Source: Meghimatium bilineatum (lineage: Eukaryota; Mollusca; Gastropoda; Stylommatophora; Philomycidae). From it: a stretch of DNA of 64,000 nucleotides. A program made the position numbers and the translations under genes. Shown here piece after piece: positions 30,604 through 41,500 of the stretch. Location of the stretch: NCBI GenBank assembly GCA_034231615.1, contig CM067312.1, forward strand, positions 7,934,546-7,998,545, given 5' to 3'. Under the pieces are notes generated by a model. That model ran no database searches and was not told the DNA's origin. It saw nothing but the letters and a program-made list of their open reading frames with translations. Numbering within the stretch: the first letter of the stretch is position 1; the number at the start of each line of letters is the position of its first letter.

Positions 30604-30984
30604 GTCATCTCTACCTCCATCAGGTACTGGAGTGTTCTCTTTCACAACTCGTGTCACATCTACCTCAATCAGGTACTGGAGTGTTCTCTTTCACAACTCG
30701 TGTCATCTCTACCTCCACCAGACACTAGAGTGTTCTCTTCCACAACTCGTGTCATCTCTACCTCCACCAGACACTAGAGTGTTCTCTTCCACAACTCGTG
30801 TCATCTCTACCTCCACCAGACACTAGAGTGTTCTCTTCCACAACTCTGGTCATCTCTACCTCCACCAGACACTGGAGTGTTCTCTTCCACAACTCTGGTC
30901 ATCTCTACCTCCACCAGACACTGGAGTGTTCTCTTCCACAACTCTGGTCATCTCTACCTCCACCAGACACTGGAGTGTTCTGTA
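30604..30984. repeat. 49-bp tandem repeat, about 7.7 copies
   Basis: The unit is TCTCTACCTCCACCAGACAC, then TAGAGTGTTCTCTTCCACAA and CTCGTGTCA. Left copies read ATCAGGTACTGGAG, middle ones CACTAGAG with CTCGTG and right ones CACTGGAG with CTCTGG, a left-to-right variant gradient. Confidence 0.95.
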
Positions 30985-31240
30985 TGATAATATGGAGTGA
31001 CTAAATTGTACAAATACAGTTTGTAACAGAAATTGTGTATAACCTTTTTGAACATTTCTACAATGTATGTTATTCTTATTTAGTTTGACTATAGTTGTTT
31101 TCTAAACTGAAATATTCAGAATTGATACCACTTTTATTTACTTGTTCAGTTGTTGACTAAATACACTCATTCTACTCAAAACCACAGAAAAAATAGGACT
31201 TGTCACTACACGCATAGAAATATTAACATACACATGTTCC

Positions 31241-31273
31241 TAATTTATGTTTGCACATGATGCATACCTGTAC
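31241..31273. repeat. 33-bp direct repeat flanking the LINE block, left copy
   Basis: TAATTTATGTTTGCACATGA plus TGCATACCTGTAC matches 32799-32831 at 29 of 33 positions. It lies immediately next to the GAA tail of the LINE fragment. Confidence 0.8.
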
Positions 31274-32384
31274 ATCTTCTTCTTCTGCTTTCAGCATCTG
31301 TGATCATGTTGTATTGTCAGGCCCGTCGTCAAGACGAAGTCCACTGTCTTCTCCAGGTCGGAGCGGCTGCACCGTAGCTTTTGTCTCAAGTCTGTATCCT
31401 CTGGCCAGGTCTGCTGTCTCTGCTCTTTGTATGTTGGGCAGTCCTGAAGTATGTGTTCTGGGGTCTTGGTTCCGGATCCACATGGACATTCATCTGTGTA
31501 TGAGATCCTCAATCGGTAAAGGTGACCCAACAGTCTGCAGTAGCCTGTTATAAGGCGAAATATTGCGGTCTGTTGATATCTTTGGAGGAGATGTATTGCA
31601 TCATGTTTGTCTTCCCCTTCCATTTTTTTCTTCCACTTTGCTGTGTATGTGTTCTGGATTATTGTTTTTGCTTCTCCGTAAGACAGTGGTTGTCTGTGGT
31701 GCTCCATTTCACTTCCTGCTTTTGACAGAGCATCCGCTTTCTCATTTCCCATGATTCCACAGTGTGATGATATCCATTGAAGGACAATAACTGATGATTT
31801 TTAGATCTGTCAGCTCATGTCTGATGTTGTGCAGAGGACTTTCGTTTCTGTTGCTCTGGATTGATTCCAGTAGGGATCTGCAATCTGTCAATATGGCTAT
31901 CTTCTTTGGTCTTGGTAGTCCTGATTCGGTGAAGGATTTCAGTGCTTGATGGAGTGCAACTGCTTCTGCTCTAAGATTAGAGGAGTATTTCCCAGTTGGA
32001 AGAACATTTGATATTGTCTTCCCATCTTTGAGTCTTATAAAAATTCCACTTTCTCCATTCCTTACTGCTCCTTCTGCCGATCTATCTGTGTAGACATGTG
32101 TCCATTCCTTGGGATTGTATTTTATTTCTATCATCTCTAGTGTCAATGCTTTTAGTTGAGGTGGAGTTTGGTATTTCTTATTAATTATTCCAGGAACCTG
32201 TGTTATTATGGAGAAATTTTGGAGACTATTGTCTCGCTCTTCAAAGTCCGTTAGTGTTTCAATTTCATTTGGGCGGTTTGTGAGGATATCTTTATGTTGT
32301 TGATGGAGATGGTTGGAGATGTGACAGAAGCTGGTTATCTTCAGCCTGCTTATGGTTGATCTAGAAATTTGCGCATGCATCGAT
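31274..32384 (-). pseudogene. LINE fragment with RNase H domain
   Basis: A 5'-truncated copy of a LINE related to the one at 10125. The minus strand encodes THVYTDRSAEGAVRNG, SSNLRAEAVALHQALKS, AILTDCRSLLES and, after a frameshift near 31795, LQWISSHCGIMGNEKADALS. All four RNase H acidic residues remain. It ends with FRLITGYCRLLGHLYRLRIS, the Cys/His segment CPCGSGTKTPEHILQDCP, and a GAAGAAGAAGAT tail at 31274. It is less decayed than the full-length copy. Confidence 0.88.
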
Positions 32385-32662
32385 GGTTTTCATTCATTCA
32401 TTTTCCTTTTGCGCTGAAGTTAGCGCATAAGGCAGAGGTCAGATCTCTCCAATTTTGTCTGTTCGAAGCTATTATGTACAGTTCTTGAATAGTATGAATA
32501 TTGGTTGTTTTACTTTCTTTAAGTATTGTTCTTCTGAGTGTTTCATTTGGTCTACCCCTTGCTCTTTTGCCTGTTGGTATCCATTCAAGAGATTGGTGGT
32601 GTATTCTGTTGGTGTCTGCGTGTAGGACCTGTCCGATGTAGGACCAACGGCGTTTTATGAAA
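32385..32662 (-). pseudogene. RTE-like RT C-terminus with TGAA tail
   Basis: The minus strand gives RRWSYIGQVLHADTNRIHHQ, SLEWIPTGKRARGRPNETLR, RTILKESKTTNIHTIQELYI and NRQNWRDLTSALCANFSAKGK with a stop at the expected end, then an AATGAATGAATGAAAA tail. The frame appears intact from RRWSY to the stop. Family features are GKRxRGRPxxTxRRT and NRxxWRxLxxALC. It directly abuts the 5' end of the RNase H LINE fragment. Confidence 0.88.
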
Positions 32663-32798
32663 AAAGAATTGGAATGAACTGACTTCTATTACACAAATCG
32701 GTCTGGACTTTACGATGTTAGTTGATTAATCCAACGATCGACGGTGTGACCCAGACTTGATTAGAGAATCGATAGACAAAGTGTGGTTTACCTGTACA

Positions 32799-32831
32799 TA
32801 ATTTATGTTTACATAAGATGCAAACCTGTAC
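32799..32831. repeat. 33-bp direct repeat flanking the LINE block, right copy
   Basis: TAATTTATGTTTACATAAGA plus TGCAAACCTGTAC. See the left copy at 31241-31273. Confidence 0.8.
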
Positions 32832-33059
32832 CTTGATACTTGATTAGGAACCGCGTCACAGCACTAGGGGCATTACCATATATGCTCTGCTTGCCGTTCC
32901 GTCAGTCATCTAAAAGTGTATAAGCTCAGTGTCCCAGTCAGTTGCTGATTACGCGTTCATCTGATCTTTCCGGAGAGGGATGCCTGTATCTAATACACTT
33001 GACATATTTAATAAAAATATTTTTATCGTGAAAAACGTAAAGTGATAACATAAAGAGTG

Positions 33060-33155
33060 CTAAACAACATTTTAGTAGATTAATCATCACAATGTGTGAA
33101 ATTTAGTAGATTAATCATCACAATGTGTGAAATTTAGTAGATTAATCATCACAAG
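33060..33155. repeat. 31-bp repeat, left part of a split array
   Basis: About three copies of ATTTAGTAGATTAATCATCA followed by CAATGTGTGAA. Further copies occur at 33370-33428 beyond a SINE-D. Confidence 0.9.
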
Positions 33156-33366
33156 TCCGGTTTCAGCTCTGTGGAGAAGTGGAGAAGTGGAGCGCGTATG
33201 TGACGGCCAAGGTACCGAGTCCGATCCCCGCCACAGGCAATTGTGCATCCGGACCGTTCAGAAAGCAATGCAAACTACTGAAGGTATTTACATTGTCTAG
33301 AATATTACCACACCCAACAAATGCTGGGTTGATAGCCACGTCCTTGGTGGGATATGCTACCAATTT
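33155..33366 (+). mobile_element. SINE-D, probable tRNA-derived
   Basis: GAGCGCGTATGTGACGGCCA followed by a degenerate B box GAGTCCGATCCCC, a body with CCACAGGCAATTGTGCATCC and GGTGGGATATGCTACC, and a T-rich end. It is inserted in the 31-bp array: repeats resume right after it. Only one copy is in the window, so the family call is provisional. Confidence 0.55.
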
Positions 33367-33428
33367 TTTTTAATAAATCTTCACAATGTGTGAAATTTAG
33401 CAGATTAATCATCACAAAGTGTGAAATT
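33367..33428. repeat. 31-bp repeat, right part of the split array
   Basis: AATCTTCACAATGTGTGAAA, TTTAGCAGATTAATCATCAC and AAAGTGTGAAATT continue the array at 33060. Confidence 0.85.
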
Positions 33429-33429
33429 A

Positions 33430-34528
33430 CAATGAAAGAGAAGAGAAAAAAAAGGAAAGTCAAATACTGTAAGAAGTAAGTTTTCTGTTCCATTCTATGA
33501 ACCTCGTTCTGCAATAGTCAGTCCTCTTTGCAGTCTGGTCACGCGCGGCCTCCACCTAATTTCCTCTGAGAGTGTCACAAGTAAATCCTCATTTTTCTAA
33601 AATGGACTGGCGGACATGTCTTGACACCTCCAGGATCTGTGGTCGGCGTTACCCCGTTAAAACATCTAATCAGGTCACACAGATAGCAGAAAATGAGGAA
33701 TTGGGAAAGATGGGTAGAGGGGAGAAGATTTCCACTAGAAAGTAGATCACGTCATAAATATTAGTAATAGTTGTATTATTAGTAGCAGGGGTAACAAATC
33801 ATTAGATAAGGGTACGGGATGGGTATTCAAACACCCCAACCCCACTCTTAACAAAATTGAACTTTACTTGTAATGATAAGTGTCGGTAAACCCACTTTCT
33901 ATGTTCATTTTTAATGATAAGAAGGTAGATAAAGTGTGGGTAAACCCACTTTCTGAAAGATTTTTCATAAAAAGTTCACCAAATTTCTCATCATCATCAT
34001 GTGACATATATTTTTCCAGAAAGTGGTCTTCTTTATGGATTCTCTGAATACTCGGCAATTCTGGGGCAGATAACCTGCCGCGGCTATAAACATGTAGTCG
34101 TAACCTTCGGTAATCGTTTCCCGTAGTCGTAACCTTCGATAACAGTTACCATGTTGTACCGACAGACCGACGCTGTGCTTGAACTAGTTACGGGCACGGC
34201 GTGGGTGAGCGGAACAACAACGAAACTTATCGCAATGGCCAGAGTTGTGCCCTGATGTCGACGTCTGCTTCGGTGGCATTAGACTCGAAACATCATCGAG
34301 TCGGATGGCTGCTGGAACAGAGGGCGGAGCACTTATGGGAATGCCCCACGTGCTGTGAAGACAGTTTCTAATCAAGAATCAAGCTAGAAACATGTTTAAA
34401 CAATCTGCTATATCACTGCACCATCGTAATTGGGCGCCCTCTTCCCCTGTTGCCGTGAACTCTACCTTCAGCTATTACTCTTTCCATGTTGTTCTGTCTA
34501 ATTAACATAAGCCCAATGTGTAAGGAAG
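33430..34528. other. Mostly unrecognised spacer with two small duplications
   Basis: GTAAACCCACTTTCT occurs twice (near 33886 and 33940). GTAGTCGTAACCTTCG occurs twice, 29 bp apart, near 34095. No gene was supported. Confidence 0.55.
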
Positions 34529-34529
34529 A

Positions 34530-34860
34530 AATAAAATCGAAATGTATGCAGGTGTACAAGAATCACTGTTTTCAATAGTGAAACGACGAAAACTAGCATG
34601 GTTTGAACATGTATACAGACATGGTTCATTGTCAAAAACAATACTGCAAGGAACTGTCTAGGGAGGGGGGGGGAGAGAAGCAGAGGAGAGCAAATAAAGG
34701 CATGGATAGACAACATCAAGGAATGGACAGGGCAAGATATTTCCATACTCATCCGCATCGCTGGGAATAGAATTCGCTGGAGGACTCTGAGTTCTGAGGC
34801 ATCCAATGTTGTACCGCTACGACCCTGAAGGGTTACGAGTTTATTGATTGATTGATGTCT
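34530..34860 (+). pseudogene. RTE-like RT C-terminus with ATTG tail
   Basis: Plus strand: ESLFSIVKRRKLAWFEHVYR, HGSLSKTILQGTV, a stop and G-run frame break at about 34660-34672, then AWIDNIKEWTGQDISILIRI and AGNRIRWRTLSSEASNVVPL. The end has a TTGATTGATTGATG tail. Family signatures are KRRKLAWFGHVxRHxSLxKTILQG and WxDNIKEWT. Dead by stop and homopolymer. Confidence 0.88.
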
Positions 34861-34879
34861 TGTTATATGACCAAATAAA

Positions 34880-35075
34880 ACACAGCTTTCTTGTTAAGAT
34901 GTTATCATGGAGCCAGCCCTCTTCGTCGTTTCCTAGTACTTCTTGATTTTTCTTTTTATCTATCCACGGTATACTTACACTTCTTCTGCATCATATGGTT
35001 TCGAAGGCTGCGATTGTCTTTGCTACTGTTTTGTTTCATGTCCATGTCTCACAACCGTATATTGCCACTGGAGAT
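34880..35075 (-). pseudogene. RTE-like RT C-terminal fragment
   Basis: The minus strand gives LPVAIYGCETWT, a stop, NKTVAKTIAAFET, CRRSVSIPWIDKKKNQEVLG and NDEEGWLHDNI. YGCETWT and the WxDxxxNxEVL segment are typical of the family. It faces the relic at 34530 in a convergent arrangement. Confidence 0.8.
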
Positions 35076-35104
35076 ACGCATGTATCAGTCTCCGCGATAG
35101 TCCT

Positions 35105-35220
35105 CATATTTATTGCAACACCGTTTACTTTCCATGCATAACGTAACAGGCGAAAGGAGGTCATGGTGTGGTAGGTGTCTGTCTCATCATTCATAGTTTG
35201 GCTAATGATACGTTTCTCAT
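35105..35220 (+). mobile_element. SINE-A 5' fragment
   Basis: GCAACACCGTTTACTTTCCA, TGCATAACGTAACAGGCGAA, AGGAGGTCATGGTGTGG and GTCTGTCTCATCATTCATAG fit the first half of SINE-A. The rest is absent. Confidence 0.7.
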
Positions 35221-35289
35221 CAGAAATAAGAAATTACTAACGAAAACTAGAGAGTTACTTTTTCTAGGTTAAGACCTCACCTTACTGAA

Positions 35290-35574
35290 AACACGCATAC
35301 AGCCCTGAGTGCTAACAATGGTAATAGTTGTAATCTAATAGTATTGGTGGTGATAGTAGTAATGTAATAGTTTTAGTGGTGATAGTACTGAATTTACTAG
35401 TAGTAATGGTAAAGGTAGAAGTGGTAATAGTAAGTATGGAAAAAATGATTAACAGTAATATTAGTAATGTAATAGTATTAGTGATTATAGTAGCAATAGT
35501 AAAAGTAGTAATGGTAGAAGTTGTATTGGTAATAGCATTAGTAGTGATAATAATTGTTTGTAGTGGTAGTGGTA
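35290..35574. repeat. Degenerate GTA/TAG-rich flank of the giant array
   Basis: Loose ATAGTAGTAATGGTAATAG words with no fixed unit. It grades into the ordered array at 35575 and probably represents old, unhomogenised repeats. Confidence 0.85.
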
Positions 35575-38500
35575 GCAATAGTAGTAGTGTTATTGGTAGC
35601 AATAGTTGTATTACTGGTAGCAATAGTTGTATTACTGGTAGCAATAGTAGTAGTGTTATTGGTAGCAATAGTAGTAGTAGTGGTAGCAATAGTAGTAGTG
35701 TTATTGGTAGCAATAGTAGTAGTGTTATTGGTAGCAATAGTAGTAGTGTTATTGGTAGCAATAGTAGTAGTAGTGGTAGCAATAGTTGTAGTGTTATTGG
35801 TAGCAATAGTAGTAGTAGTGATAGCAATAGTAGTAGTGTTATTGGTAGCAATAGTAGTAGTGTTATTGGTAGCAATAGTAGTAGTAGTGATAGCAATAGT
35901 AGTAGTGTTATTGGTAGCAATAGTAGTAGTAGTGGTAGCAATAGTAGTAGTGTTATTGGTAGCAATAGTAGTAGTAGTGATAGCAATAGTAGTAGTGTTA
36001 TTGGTAGCAATAGTAGTAGTGTTATTGGTAGCAATAGTAGTAGTAGTGATAGCAATAGTAGTAGTGTTATTGGTAGCAATAGTAGTAGTAGTGATAGCAA
36101 TAGTTGTAGTGTTATTGGTAGCAATAGTAGTAGTGTTATTGGTAGCAATAGTAGTAGTAGTGGTAGCAATAGTAGTAGTGTTATTGGTAGCAATAGTAGT
36201 AGTGTTATTGGTAGCAATAGTAGTAGTAGTGATAGCAATAGTTGTAGTGTTATTGGTAGCAATAGTAGTAGTGTTATTGGTAGCAATAGTAGTAGTAGTG
36301 ATAGCAATAGTAGTAGTGTTATTGGTAGCAATAGTAGTAGTGTTATTGGTAGCAATAGTAGTAGTGTTATTGGTAGCAATAGTAGTAGTAGTGATAGCAA
36401 TAGTTGTAGTGTTATTGGTAGCAATAGTAGTAGTAGTGATAGCAATAGTTGTAGTGTTATTGGTAGCAATAGTAGTAGTGTTATTGGTAGCAATAGTAGT
36501 AGTAGTGATAGCAATAGTAGTAGTGTTATTGGTAGCAATAGTAGTAGTAGTGATAGCAATAGTAGTAGTGTTATTGGTAGCAATAGTAGTAGTAGTGATA
36601 GCAATAGTAGTAGTGTTATTGGTAGCAATAGTAGTAGTGTTATTGGTAGCAATAGTAGTAGTAGTGGTAGCAATAGTAGTAGTGTTATTGGTAGCAATAG
36701 TAGTAGTAGTAGTGATAGCAATAGTAGTAGTGTTATTGGTAGCAATAGTAGTAGTGTTATTGGTAGCAATAGTAGTAGTAATGATAGCAATAGTAGTAGT
36801 GTTATTGGTAGCAATAGTAGTAGTAGTGATAGCAATAGTAGTAGTGTTATTGGTAGCAATAGTAGTAGTGTTATTGGTAGCAATAGTAGTAGTAGTGATA
36901 GCAATAGTAGTAGTGTTATTGGTAGCAATAGTAGTAGTAGTGGTAGCAATAGTAGTAGTGTTATTGGTAGCAATAGTAGTAGTAGTGATAGCAATAGTAG
37001 TAGTGTTATTGGTAGCAATAGTAGTAGTGTTATTGGTAGCAATAGTAGTAGTAGTGGTAGCAATAGTAGTAGTGTTATTGGTAGCAATAGTAGTAGTAGT
37101 GATAGCAATAGTAGTAGTGTTATTGGTAGCAATAGTAGTAGTAGTGATAGCAATAGTAGTAGTGTTATTGGTAGCAATAGTAGTAGTGTTATTGGTAGCA
37201 ATAGTAGTAGTAGTGATAGCAATAGTAGTAGTGTTATTGGTAGCAATAGTAGTAGTAGTGATAGCAATAGTAGTAGTGTTATTGGTAGCAATAGTAGTAG
37301 TAGTGATAGCAATAGTAGTAGTGTTATTGGTAGCAATAGTAGTAGTAGTGATAGCAATAGTAGTAGTGTTATTGGTAGCAATAGTAGTAGTAGTGATAGC
37401 AATAGTAGTAGTGTTATTGGTAGCAATAGTAGTAGTGTTATTGGTAGCAATAGTAGTAGTAGTGATAGCAATAGTAGTAGTGTTATTGGTAGCAATAGTA
37501 GTAGTGTTATTGGTAGCAATAGTAGTAGTAGTGATAGCAATAGTAGTAGTAGTGATAGCAATAGTAGTAGTAGTGATAGCAATAGTAGTAGTAGTGATAG
37601 CAATAGTAGTAGTAGTGATAGCAATAGTAGTAGTGTTATTGGTAGCAATAGTAGTAGTAGTGATAGCAATAGTAGTAGTGTTATTGGTAGCAATAGTAGT
37701 AGTAGTGATAGCAATAGTAGTAGTGTTATTGGTAGCAATAGTAGTAGTAGTGATAGCAATAGTAGTAGTGTTATTGGTAGCAATAGTAGTAGTAGTGATA
37801 GCAATAGTAGTAGTGTTATTGGTAGCAATAGTAGTAGTGTTATTGGTAGCAATAGTAGTAGTAGTGATAGCAATAGTAGTAGTGTTATTGGTAGCAATAG
37901 TAGTAGTAGTGATAGCAATAGTAGTAGTGTTATTGGTAGCAATAGTAGTAGTAGTGATAGCAATAGTAGTAGTGTTATTGGTAGCAATAGTAGTAGTGTT
38001 ATTGGTAGCAATAGTAGTAGTAGTGGTAGCAATAGTAGTAGTGTTATTGGTAGCAATAGTAGTAGTAGTGATAGCAATAGTAGTAGTGTTATTGGTAGCA
38101 ATAGTAGTAGTGTTATTGGTAGCAATAGTAGTAGTAGTGATAGCAATAGTAGTAGTGTTATTGGTAGCAATAGTAGTAGTAGTGATAGCAATAGTAGTAG
38201 TGTTATTGGTAGCAATAGTAGTAGTGTTATTGGTAGCAATAGTAGTAGTAGTGATAGCAATAGTAGTAGTGTTATTGGTAGCAATAGTAGTAGTAGTGGT
38301 AGCAATAGTAGTAGTGTTATTGGTAGCAATAGTAGTAGTAGTGATAGCAATAGTAGTAGTGTTATTGGTAGCAATAGTAGTAGTGTTATTGGTAGCAATA
38401 GTAGTAGTAGTGGTAGCAATAGTAGTAGTGTTATTGGTAGCAATAGTAGTAGTAGTGATAGCAATAGTAGTAGTGTTATTGGTAGCAATAGTAGTAGTGT

Positions 38501-41500
38501 TATTGGTAGCAATAGTAGTAGTAGTGGTAGCAATAGTAGTAGTGTTATTGGTAGCAATAGTAGTAGTAGTGATAGCAATAGTAGTAGTGTTATTGGTAGC
38601 AATAGTAGTAGTGTTATTGGTAGCAATAGTAGTAGTAGTGATAGCAATAGTTGTAGTGTTATTGGTAGCAATAGTAGTAGTAGTGATAGCAATAGTAGTA
38701 GTGTTATTGGTAGCAATAGTAGTAGTGTTATTGGTAGCAATAGTAGTAGTAGTGATAGCAATAGTAGTAGTGTTATTGGTAGCAATAGTAGTAGTAGTGG
38801 TAGCAATAGTAGTAGTGTTATTGGTAGCAATAGTAGTAGTAGTGATAGCAATAGTAGTAGTGTTATTGGTAGCAATAGTAGTAGTGTTATTGGTAGCAAT
38901 AGTAGTAGTAGTGATAGCAATAGTAGTAGTGTTATTGGTAGCAATAGTAGTAGTAGTGATAGCAATAGTTGTAGTGTTATTGGTAGCAATAGTAGTAGTG
39001 TTATTGGTAGCAATAGTAGTAGTAGTGGTAGCAATAGTAGTAGTGTTATTGGTAGCAATAGTAGTAGTAGTGATAGCAATAGTTGTAGTGTTATTGGTAG
39101 CAATAGTAGTAGTGTTATTGGTAGCAATAGTAGTAGTAGTGGTAGCAATAGTAGTAGTGTTATTGGTAGCAATAGTAGTAGTAGTGATAGCAATAGTAGT
39201 AGTGTTATTGGTAGCAATAGTAGTAGTGTTATTGGTAGCAATAGTAGTAGTAGTGATAGCAATAGTAGTAGTGTTATTGGTAGCAATAGTAGTAGTAGTG
39301 ATAGCAATAGTAGTAGTGTTATTGGTAGCAATAGTAGTAGTGTTATTGGTAGCAATAGTAGTAGTAGTGATAGCAATAGTAGTAGTGTTATTGGTAGCAA
39401 TAGTAGTAGTAGTGATAGCAATAGTAGTAGTGTTATTGGTAGCAATAGTAGTAGTAGTGGTAGCAATAGTAGTAGTGTTATTGGTAGCAATAGTAGTAGT
39501 AGTGGTAGCAATAGTAGTAGTGTTATTGGTAGCAATAGTAGTAGTAGTGATAGCAATAGTAGTAGTGTTATTGGTAGCAATAGTAGTAGTGTTATTGGTA
39601 GCAATAGCAGTAGTAGTGGTAGCAATAGTTGTAGTGTTATTGGTAGCAATAGTAGTAGTAGTGGTAGCAATAGTAGTAGTGTTATTGGTAGCAATAGTAG
39701 TAGTAGTGATAGCAATAGTAGTAGTGTTATTGGTAGCAATAGTAGTAGTAGTGATAGCAATAGTAGTAGTGTTATTGGTAGCAATAGTAGTAGTAGTGAT
39801 AGCAATAGTAGTAGTGTTATTGGTAGCAATAGTAGTAGTAGTGATAGCAATAGTAGTAGTGTTATTGGTAGCAATAGTAGTAGTAGTGGTAGCAATAGTA
39901 GTAGTGTTATTGGTAGCAATAGTAGTAGTAGTGGTAGCAATAGTAGTAGTGTTATTGGTAGCAATAGTAGTAGTAGTGATAGCAATAGTAGTAGTGTTAT
40001 TGGTAGCAATAGTAGTAGTAGTGATAGCAATAGTAGTAGTGTTATTGGTAGCAATAGTAGTAGTGTTATTGGTAGCAATAGTAGTAGTAGTGGTAGCAAT
40101 AGTTGTAGTGTTATTGGTAGCAATAGTAGTAGTAGTGATAGCAATAGTAGTAGTGTTATTGGTAGCAATAGTAGTAGTAGTGATAGCAATAGTAGTAGTG
40201 TTATTGGTAGCAATAGTAGTAGTAGTGATAGCAATAGTAGTAGTGTTATTGGTAGCAATAGTAGTAGTGTTATTGGTAGCAATAGTAGTAGTAGTGGTAG
40301 CAATAGTAGTAGTGTTATTGGTAGCAATAGTAGTAGTAGTGGTAGCAATAGTAGTAGTGTTATTGGTAGCAATAGTAGTAGTAGTGGTAGCAATAGTTGT
40401 AGTGTTATTGGTAGCAATAGTAGTAGTAGTGATAGCAATAGTAGTAGTGTTATTGGTAGCAATAGTAGTAGTAGTGATAGCAATAGTAGTAGTGTTATTG
40501 GTAGCAATAGTAGTAGTGTTATTGGTAGCAATAGTAGTAGTAGTGGTAGCAATAGTTGTAGTGTTATTGGTAGCAATAGTAGTAGTGTTATTGGTAGCAA
40601 TAGTAGTAGTAGTGGTAGCAATAGTTGTAGTGTTATTGGTAGCAATAGTTGTAGTGTTATTGGTAGCAATAGTAGTAGTAGTGGTAGCAATAGTAGTAGT
40701 GTTATTGGTAGCAATAGTTGTAGTGTTATTGGTAGCAATAGTTGTAGTGTTATTGGTAGCAATAGTTGTAGTAGTGGTAGCAATAGTAGTAGTAGTGGTA
40801 GCAATAGTAGTAGTAGTGGTAGCAATAGTAGTAGTAGTGGTAGCAATAGTTGTAGTGTTATTGGTAGCAATAGTTGTAGTGTTATTGGTAGCAATAGTAG
40901 TAGTAGTGGTAGCAATAGTTGTAGTAGTGGTAGCAATAGTAGTAGTAGTGGTAGCAATAGTTGTAGTGTTATTGGTAGCAATAGTTGTAGTGTTATTGGT
41001 AGCAATAGTAGTAGTAGTGGTAGCAATAGTTGTAGTGTTATTGGTAGCAATAGTAGTAGTAGTGGTAGCAATAGTAGTAGTAGTGGTAGCAATAGTAGTA
41101 GTAGTGGTAGCAATAGTAGTAGTAGTGGTAGCAATAGTTGTAGTGTTATTGGTAGCAATAGTTGTAGTGTTATTGGTAGCAATAGTAGTAGTAGTGGTAG
41201 CAATAGTTGTAGTGTTATTGGTAGCAATAGTAGTAGTAGTGGTAGCAATAGTAGTAGTGTTATTGGTAGCAATAGTAGTAGTGTTATTGGTAGCAATAGT
41301 AGTAGTAGTGATAGCAATAGTAGTAGTGTTATTGGTAGCAATAGTAGTAGTAGTGGTAGCAATAGTTGTAGTGTTATTGGTAGCAATAGTAGTAGTGTTA
41401 TTGGTAGCAATAGTAGTAGTGTTATTGGTAGCAATAGTAGTAGTAGTGGTAGCAATAGTTGTAGTGTTATTGGTAGCAATAGTAGTAGTGTTATTGGTAG

